64,000 nucleotides of DNA from Hanleya hanleyi (lineage: Eukaryota; Mollusca; Polyplacophora; Lepidopleurida; Hanleyidae): the NCBI GenBank assembly GCA_036873755.1, contig JAVTVY010039283.1, forward strand, positions 111,070 to 175,069, read 5' to 3'. Under the pieces are notes generated by a model that did no database searches, had not been told where the DNA came from, and saw only the letters and a program-made list of their open reading frames with translations. This document shows positions 1-9,700 of the stretch, one piece after another; the first letter of the stretch is position 1, and every line of letters starts with the position of its first letter. A program made the position numbers and the translations under genes.

Positions 1-511
1 TCTTGTGTGTGTAGGGTCTGTGCAAGTGTCCAGTGGTGTAGGCTGCATGACACGCTCCAGTGCCGTCTAGTTAGTCCAAACATATGATACACACTTCTAG
101 TTCATTTGCTTATATGTACATATGCTGAGAAAACTTAACGATATGTAGAATAATTCTATCCAAGAAGTGAAGGAATAAATAGCGAATAGCGAGCAAAAAG
201 TTAATATTTTTTCCAACCAATAGATGTAGGGGAGAGCACTACCTAAGCAGTCTATACTTGTATATTACAGAACATGCGCCTAAAATGATGTTTTCCTATC
301 TGATTCCGCTCAGACAATAATTTCAATTGAAAATGTGGTGCAGTCTCAAGAAATAGGTCAGATGAGCACAACAGGTCAATCGACACATGACTGTTCTGCA
401 TCTGGGTTAGTTCAGCGACGTAAGCCTTGGTGTGGCGTAAGCTGTATCACAGATCTAGGCTAGTTTTCAGGTCAACAAATGAATCTGCAATGTCCACGTC
501 CACGTACGTAC
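1..511. other. Intron of makorin gene downstream of exon 5; no feature seen
   Basis: This stretch lies downstream of the exon 5 splice donor, so it should be intronic. The next makorin exon, with the last two RING cysteines and the C-terminal zinc finger, was looked for on the minus strand and not found. It is presumed to lie beyond the left edge. Confidence 0.6.
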
Positions 512-726
512 CTGATGATTTTGTTGTCGAACTGCTTGTTGCTCCTCCATTTCCGGATACACGCCAGACAGAAAACATGGTTACAGTTAGACATGATCCC
601 AAACCTCTGCTCACACGCCGGTTGTTTATCTAGCACAACGTCCATACAGATGCCACACGCCTTGTCCTTGCTGCGTGCGATGGCGAATGATAATTCCATA
701 TCAATCTCCAGCACTGATATACACTC
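512..726 (-). CDS. MKRN1: Makorin exon 5 (most of the RING finger)
   Basis: The acceptor reads atttcag|GAG and the donor CAG|gtacgt, 215 nt. It encodes the end of the Cys-His motif (EC), the DMELSFA spacer and RING ligands [13 protein letters not shown]. The exon ends in KII plus two bases; the final C-x-x-C pair should open the next exon. Confidence 0.95.
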
Positions 727-3700
727 CTGAAATGATCACATCGAGAGAAACAATTAGAAACGATCAGTCAGGGAGTAAGCCAGAGATCTTTGGGAGATGT
801 TGTTGTTGCTGCACACAAATCTCAGAATATCCGATGCCGTTGACTCGCTTATGGCAATCAAATTTGGAATCAGCATAACTGCACAGGAGAAGTCCTCTCG
901 TCCTTATATGAAGGTTGAAACCAGCACTAGGCAAGTGAGAAAATTTGAAATTTTGGTGTGTTTTGAGTGGAAGATGTGGGTCTTAAAAGTTTGATTTCAT
1001 CTCCCTGTAGTTTTAACCTCTCCTATGAACATGAAACTTCGCACAGAAGTAGAGCTGAAGAAAAGATGATTTCATGCAAAGTGTCAGGCTGCTTGGATAA
1101 CTAGAACTCTGGGACAAATCTCTGTTTTTGTCACCCTACATTAGTATCACTCTTCAGTTTTTCTTTTTTCTTCTGCACATGTGTAGTTTTGATCTCCTGC
1201 CTGGAGACTGTTCTCATTTGATGCCCCTTACAACATTCATAAAAAAGTATCGTTCTTCTGTCTGACAGTCATAAACATATTTACAATGCACGGTAGCTTG
1301 TGCATTTAACTTGATAATGTGAACATTATCGCAGTAAAGTTGATCTTTCCAATTTCTTTTAAAATTTGCCTTTCCATTCTATTTTATCCGGTATCATTTG
1401 TTACGGCGGGAAGGGTCATTCTCCACGGTCCATTCTCCACACCCGATGTTGATCAGATCTATCGTTGTTCAGATCAGGCAGTTCGTCTTTGAGCAGTGAT
1501 TGTGGTTAAGTTTATTATTTATCACAGATGAGTTCTTTTCAAAAGCTTACTTCTCTATAATGTAGACAAATTCATAATTATCTGATAATCAAAGTTGTGC
1601 GTCAACAACCTGACTGTGTGGGGAGTGATAGCACACCGACAGGCGACAGTGACCGTCCAGTCTTGAAGAAGAATATTTTTGCAGGAAATAAATGACGGTG
1701 GAGTTGATATATCTGGGGGTGTTAAAAGCGAAACAGTCTTGGAGCTGAAGCAATCTTGAGTTGATCTATTTTGCTGAAAACGGGAGTTGAAACAGGTATT
1801 GAAAACAGGAGTTTGAAACAGGTGTTGAAACAGGTATTGAACGGAAAGAAAAAATTTGAACCATACACAGTAAACTACTGCATATAACAAAATGGGAGTT
1901 TCTTTGGAACAGTATAGACTTTGCATCGGCAAACATAATATTATTTGCCACTCTATACAAAGTAAGTTATCACAGCTTATGCTTCCAATTATCTATGCAT
2001 TTCTACATTACTATATCTTAAACGCCACAGTGAATACAATTCAAGTAAACCGGACATCAGTACTTTAAGTACTTTGATTTTAATAAGCATTACTGGGTAA
2101 ATATCGTTTGGCCAAATAAAGTGATTTTTTTATAAATCTTGTTTTATCACTCAGCCCATTAATGATGGGGCATACAATCGTTTTATTGAACACGGTCATA
2201 TTTTACAAAATGATCTTGATCAGACAGTATTATCGACACAAGCTCCTGTAGGGACTAAGACTTTAACAAAAGTATATAATTGTATAGATTGGAGTGCTAA
2301 CAAAATTCACTGAAAATTTCATCAACATTAGTGAAATATTAATCGTTATTAATTTTTACCCAGACAAAGAACCACAGTGCAAATGCGTTTCGATTAAAAA
2401 GTAATTCAAACATTACTGAAATATATCTTATTAAGCATATATCACGTCAAAATGTCTAGTTTAAAGTCCTTATCTGACAAAAACAACAAAGCCAAGTACA
2501 AATTATAGGTTTAGAGAACCAAAAATGTTGAAATCCCAAAACTGATTTTTTATTAAAAATTATGTGCTTAAGGATGTCCGCTGGTGGTAAATCAAAGTAA
2601 TTAACTTTTTGAATAATGTGTGTTGTTGCATTCATAATTGTGTAATATGAGAAAAAACACAGAAAAAAATATAGGTTGGTGTGCATTTTTTACCTGTAGG
2701 CAACGTTAAGTGGACCGACCCATGCTCAATTTGATAACCCAGAAATCATAGGGAATAGCCCTAGTTTTGAAGCATATTCATGAAAAATTCATATAAATAG
2801 TATTTAACTTTTTCTTATATTCTAACTGTTTGCAGATAATCACAATGTCTATCAAAATTTATCAAATTGGATAGATGTTGGTGTGCAAAATTCTCGGCTA
2901 GAAGGCTTTTAAAAGAAATCCCTATATCTTAACCTAGGGAAGGGAGATAATCCAATAGGAGAAACAGGCAAAATAGCTGCCAAAGCCAAAAACCACCAGC
3001 GGACATCCTTAAGACCAGCCTGTCCCCTTAATACCTTTCTATGAGCCTCTCTTTGGTTCTTGTCATGAGGATTTAACATGGCCATTCCACAAATGTCGCA
3101 GATATCTCCATGAGTGTATGCGCACTGTACCCCATAACGACATTCGCCTCCAGCAGCGAAAGGACACAGTAGTTTGCTGGTGTCTCCCTGTGGTTCGTCC
3201 GGAACGATTACTGCCCCGCATGTTTCGTCTGTTCCCGTTCGGGTCGCAGATGCATAGGATGATGGAACTGTTGAGAGAAACAGAGAGATACATGAAGAAA
3301 GATCCATCCCACAGTACAATGCAGGGGTTCATAGACGTCAAAATTTTTACCACCCTAGTTAAAATATTGAGGTTTTTTTCAACTCCATTTCAGTTTTTTT
3401 CTGTTTTTACCGCCACTCCACTAAGTTGTATTGAGTTTTTGAATTTTTTTACCACCCTGCATATCCATCCCAATTATAACATGAATTGCAGGCAAGCACC
3501 TAAAAGGTGCGTGGACCCCTCAGCCTGTTTTTTTTTTAGTCAAGTAGGATCAGGGCTGCATTCCGAAAAACGTATGGGCACCCAAAACTCAAATGAAACA
3601 AAAAATGAAAGTGATAGATATAATAGACTTCGTTTTCACGTGAGTGGTGTGCTGGGATTACAGCATGCAAGAAAGTGTAGCTTTATCAGTGGCAATTTAT

Positions 3701-6700
3701 GCATTGCACAAGTGTGATAAGTTTAATGGCTTAGAAACACACTGATTGACACTCTCCTAATCACTCGTTTTAAATAATTTCCAAGGTACAGTAACATGTT
3801 TGGTGACGAAAATTGAAGCATTATGTTGTACCAGTTAAATGTGTGGACACAAATATGGTTCATGCAAAAGTTTTAGGATAAATCATATGATGTAAAATAG
3901 AATGATTTAACAGCAAAATTGAAGAAAAATGTTGTCCTTCATTTAAGGTGACACGAAATTCAAACTACACTTCTGAAATAAATATGTTTTGTGCAAATGC
4001 TTTAAGATAAATCATATGATGTGGAGTAGAATGATTTAATAGCAAAATTGAAGAAAAATGTTGTCCTTCATTTAAGGCGGCGCGAAATTCACACTAACAG
4101 GGGTTCGATACTGCAGGGATTCCCCTGCCAGTTATTTCATATTATACTTCTGAAATAAAATATGGTTTGTGCAAAAGCTTTCTGATAAATCGATGCAGCA
4201 AAATTGAAGAAAAATGTTGTCCTTCATTTAAGGTGACATGAAATTCAAACCTAACAGGGGTTCGATACTGCGGGGACCCCCTCGCCGGTTATTTTCTCTT
4301 GTACTTGGGAAATAAAATAATGTCACCAACCTGTTAGTTATTACTATAAAAGGAAAAAAAATTAGGTGATTCAGCATGAGTGTGAAAAAGCAATGTACAC
4401 TGCAGGCTGAGAAGCTGTGAATAGGAAAAAGTCCAAAACTTTAACATTTAGTGCCCCAGGGGTGGAGAAATCCCCCAAGGGTAGTGCATAGGTTGAACAA
4501 GTGTAGCATCATGTAAGCTCTCAGAATATATGGGAATTGGGGAGTTCCATCCAATGGCCCAGGCTTTCTTGTATCAGGGAACCTTCAAAAGTCAAAATGA
4601 AACATGCAACCAAGAGTTCCCAATGGGCATAGATAACAGTGCAAAAAGCCAAGCCATCAATGAACAAAATAAAAGAAAAATTAAAATTCATGAAATCATC
4701 ATAGCCATCTGAAAATCTAATCACTTCATCAGTCAACATTCAGGAAGCTCTCACCAAAGTTTGGTCAGGCCTGACTTGATAGATCTGCAGATATTCAGCG
4801 GACAAGAACATGTTGATGGGCATAGATAACATTGCAAAAGCTGAGCCATCAATAAATAATAAAAAAAATAATTAAAAATCACGAAATCATCATAGCCATC
4901 TGAAAATCTAATCATTTCTTCAGTCAACATTCAGGAAGCTCTCACCAAAGTTTGGTCAGGCTCGCCTTCATAGATCTGCAGATATTCAGCGGACAAGAAA
5001 ATGTTGACGGACGGACGTCCGGACGGACGTACGTACATGGCAACGACAAGACCCTACAGCCCTATGGGCTGAGGGGTAACAATTATAGTACCATTGAAAA
5101 GTAGGACAGAGGCAATAAGCCAATGAGAATAACAACTTCATCGCATAATGAGCCTCAGAAATTAGTGTCAAATTAGTGTCAATTCGATAGTATAAATGGT
5201 CTTTTGCGGTAATGGAGATACAAAGAACGTGAAACGTCAATGAACTAAAAATATCATCATTTATGTTGTTTATGACTGATAAGACATTTGAGACCATTCA
5301 AGATATTAAATAAGATTGGAGAGAGTAAATTTGGACATAAATTAAAAACATTGTGGGATAGAAAAGAATGTTGTTTATCCAATCTAGTCCACTAGTACTA
5401 TAAGGAAGTCCATGGTATTGTTTGTAGGAAATCAAATTTTTTCCCCCAACTTATTTGGTATAACAAAGTTACCTCCCTTGGACCTCGTGTATGCAGCAGC
5501 AACAACAACAACAGCGACAAGAGCGACAAACTTAACACAAACATTCAAAGATAATTATCATACAACGCTTGCAAGAGACGCTATAAAATCCTTACATCAC
5601 CAGGCGACCTCCGGGGAATGTTGAACTCGCACAGCAAATTTACGTCTTTCGCCGCCGAGTTTCAGCAAAAAAAAAAAAAAATCCCGCCACCTCTCGTGGA
5701 GTCGGGGCCCGGTAATTTCTTAATGCTCATTGGCTAACGACTTCTGATGATGCGAAGTCATTGAATCGGCAATTCCTGGCCCCAAAAATATATCTTGCAA
5801 ACCTTGCCGTCGGGTATTGCTAGTAACTGGAAGCATACGTCGAGGTGGAATCCAGAAGAACTCGTGGAGACGGAAATTATTTTTTCAGAATTGGAAATCC
5901 CCAAACCTACTAAGCCAGACTGTCGAAGGATCGGCGATGGTTTTCATCTCATTGAAATGATTTGCACCATTCGTGGATTGAGTTTTCGTCAAACATATTG
6001 AGTATTTCTTGTCCAAAACGTAACCTTGTGAGTTTTTTACTGTCAGTATTCAGTTTTTTACTAATCTTTCAAGCCGAATAACGGTGGTAAAAAGTGACGT
6101 CTATGAACCCCTGCAATGGTTTACCGATCCATTAGAATTAGGTCTTGCATTTTAGAAATCGCACCAGGCTGATTTGATAGGCCTGGTATTGGCTACCAAT
6201 AGAGATGATTTTCTCATAGCAGAGCTGATTCGAATGTTATCAGCACTTACTTTTTACCAGCTAGACTGGGCCATTCAAAATATTATTTACATTTACCGTA
6301 ACCCGACCGACCCGAAAAAAAATGTAGCTGCGCAAAAAAAAATTGTCTGGCATATTTTTTTTTTTTTTTGGTGAACCTGTAAAAATGTCTGTTTCAAGGG
6401 GAATAACTCGTGCATCCCGTAAGGGGAGTTTACTCTGTCGCTGGTGGCGCTGCTGGTGAAGGCCATCAAAATGGCCGACACGGACGTTGTCGTGTCAGTG
6501 TCTGTCATTTTGAACGGGGATTTGACAATCTATATTCTTGGACCATTCAACTGTTCCGAACATGCAACTGAATGAATATTAATGGTAACTGTCTAAGACG
6601 CCACAAAGCATGTGTAATTATGATGCATAAAAACTTTAGACAGGGCCTGTACATGCAGCATAAACTGGCTGAACACATCTGTCGCAAGTTACTGAAAACA

Positions 6701-9700
6701 TTCGGGCGGGGGGAAGGCAAAAAAAATTAAAAAAATCCCTACCTACCTACTTACCCACCTTTTCCAAATTGTATTACACATTTTTTTCTTTAGAATGGCC
6801 TAGGCCTGGTGAAAAGCAGTGAAGGGACCATTTATGGGGCTTGGGCAGTTCCATCAAAATGCAAGGAGGCCTGTAGGATCTCAATGACCTGTACTACTCT
6901 GGCAAATTATTAGTAAAACTTTGCTATGAAGTTTGATGCAGTTTGAGTGAGCGTTCATCGTGCCTCCACATTGTTTTGCGTCAGTTTTCAACACAGGGTG
7001 AGTGAGTGAGTAGGATTTCAATGTCGCTTTCAATAATTTTTCTTTCATATCACCAGGACTCAGGCACATTATCCCCGACATCGGGCCAACCATTCCTTGA
7101 TCTATTCTCTTCCTGCCAAGCACCAAGTAAGGAATAGTTTTCAGTGCATGCACTTTACCCTGTATACATATGTTGGATGAAGAATATCAACTTTCTAGTC
7201 CGTGAGCTACTGGGGCTCACCTTGCACCCCCCCCCACTACAGACCGAAACTATGTTTTTTATGTGCTTTAGGACATGTCAAATAAGAAACAATTTGTTAA
7301 CAGTCGATAAACTGGGACTCACTACCCTTTTAATGACTTTGAAATTACTTCTGTGTTAATAAGTACAATTTTTGTGACAATAGGGGGTAGGGTTACAAGA
7401 ATAGTCTTATCTTCCATAATTATTATCCAATCTTTATCATGTTGGCCACATATTATTCAGCATTGATTGCTGCATCGAATATTTACAAGATAATATCACT
7501 ATTTGTTGGGTATGACGTCACACAGGGACCATACATACAAAAGTAGGAGTACAGACACTGACTTTTGAAAATTGCAGGCGAGCTGGAAATGGTGTACCTG
7601 AATTTGGTAAGGGGAGCCATACATGAGCTTTAAATAGCTCTCCTAAAATTATTAAGGCGAGCCAAGTGAAGGCTAATCAAATACCGTTTCTATTCATACA
7701 AGATCCACCACCTTGTGGTTCAGGGATCCAAGTACAGATAAATATATAGAGAAATTTAATAATAATGTCCTTATAGCTTGAGGTTTCAGATGGTTTTACC
7801 ATTGACAGCTAGGGCTCTGGCTAATCAATGTAAGGAAAATTTAAACAAGTAGCATTTTTCTTGAAGAAAACTTTTATTAACTTCAACTTTACACCGGCTC
7901 AACACTGAACAGTACAACTCACTTCAAATATTACGGTCGCCGCTTGCCCACGAAAACGGGGGTCTGTATAATTTTTGTCGCTGTGTTTGGCCACATCGCG
8001 CACCAAACTAGGGCCACTTTACCGTCATCGGTTGACTGGAATCGAATTAAGCCACCAGTATTCCACTTCATTATCGTACTGACGTTAACAGTTCTTTTAG
8101 ATTCCTTCTCCTTGATTAATAGAACGCCGTCGCGACCTGAGAAAGTTCAAAATTTGCTGTAGTTCGGGAGGAAAAAACCGCATGGGCAAAACCGTCATAG
8201 AGGGATGCGGGAAGAGACGAGTATCTGCATTGGTCACTGCTAGGTTGCCATTTTCCTGTGAGCCAATCAAATTGACTGATAAATATGGCTCTCGGTTTCA
8301 ACTTCCTGTCTCTCGATTTCAACTTCCTGTTTCAGTTCGCGGTTCTCGGAAGCGGCTATTTGAGGATTTTGACAGCAGCGGACATAATAAATAAACTGCG
8401 TAGGTATTTAACGAGGTGCGCGGAATTTAGCGTACCTTATTTTGAATTCAGGCGCGTCATGGTGCGCGCGCGCCATCGCGCGCCTCAAAAGGCAGTGTCT
8501 GGGAGTAGTAGCGAAAACGGGCGTTTTGGGGTGCGTGAGGGTGTGCTTGAGCGATTGAGGGACCATTCTTCGTTCGAATGCGTCGTGTGAGGTGTCAAAG
8601 TGAAGCCCTCGGTATGTAGACCACGGCTTGAGGGATCTCCATATGATCTGTGACGTCATTGGTGACGTCATCAGTAGGAGTAGTAGACAAAGTAGGCATT
8701 TTGAGGGTGCGGAGGAAGGTTTTTGGGGTAGAGATGGACCATCTGTGGTCTAAATGGACCGTGTGGGGTGTCATCTTGTAACTCTCTGCATGTAGATGAC
8801 GAATGGTATGGTTTTTGTTGGAAGTCGCATCGTGCTACTCATGCGCAGTTGAGCAGTAGCAACAAACGATGTCATTTTCGGCGTGGGCAATGACATGTTT
8901 GGGCAATCAAGGGACCCATGTTTGGTCCAAATGGACAGGTTGGGGTATCCTAGTGAAGTTTTCGTGGGATAGTCAGACAGGCGTGTTTTTTATTGGAATT
9001 CAGGCCAATCTGCGCATGCGCAGTTGGGGTGTAGTAAGTAAAGTGGTCATTCTGGAGGTGCGCAGGGGTATATCTGAGAGATTGCGGTCCTATATCTCAT
9101 ACAAAGATGGAGTATAGGGTGTCATTGTGAAGCTCTCGTGCTGTAGACCACGACTTGAGGGATTTCCATGTCATCTGTGTCGTCATCAGTATGAGTGGTA
9201 ACGAAAGCAGCCATTTTAGGGGTGCGTAGTGGTGTGTTTGTGTGACTGAGGGACCATTCTTGGTCCGAATGGGACGTGTGGGGTATCATATCGAAGCTTT
9301 CGTGGAACAGTGTCCGACTGGTCCGGTGTGTCATAGAAGTAGGGGATATGGCTAGCATGCGCAGACAGCAAATAGTGGAAAAGGGGCACTGGAATGGAAT
9401 TTTAGCCTTGAGGTGAACCATCCGTGGTCTGAATGGGTCGTATGGAGTTTCGTGGTGAAGGGCTCGTAGGGTAGCGTCGGATTAGACTGGTGTGTAGCTT
9501 AGTATCATCGTTCTGCAAATGTGCAGTCTGACAGCAGTAGTATTGAGCGCTTATCCAATCAGATGCCGCCATTTGAGAAACTACAGAGCTCGGAGCTGTG
9601 GGATGGGTCGGTTGAGAACTTGGAGCTCGGGGCTCTTGAAGTCGGAGCTCTCGGAGCTCGGAGCTCTTGGAGTCGGAGCTTGCAGGTCTTGGAGATAGAA

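Larger units (their letters stand above)
3321..6114. mobile_element. 2.8-kb element with inverted ends and AAT target duplication
   Basis: The left end reads GCAGGGGTTCATAGACGTCA followed by 'aaatttttaccacc'. The right end is its inverse, with 'ggtggtaaaaagtgacg' then TCTATGAACCCCTGC. Both ends are flanked by AAT (3318-3320 and 6115-6117), consistent with a 3-bp target-site duplication. No transposase frame was seen, so it looks non-autonomous. Inside are a ~120-bp unit repeated three times (about 3850-4330), a 193-bp tandem duplication (4625-5007) and a short (ACGG)n stretch. It sits in makorin intron 3. Confidence 0.75.

Noticed and set aside
3118..3717. 199-codon plus-strand frame
   Set aside because: It is the shadow of makorin exon 4 on the other strand, continuing into the inverted-repeat element.
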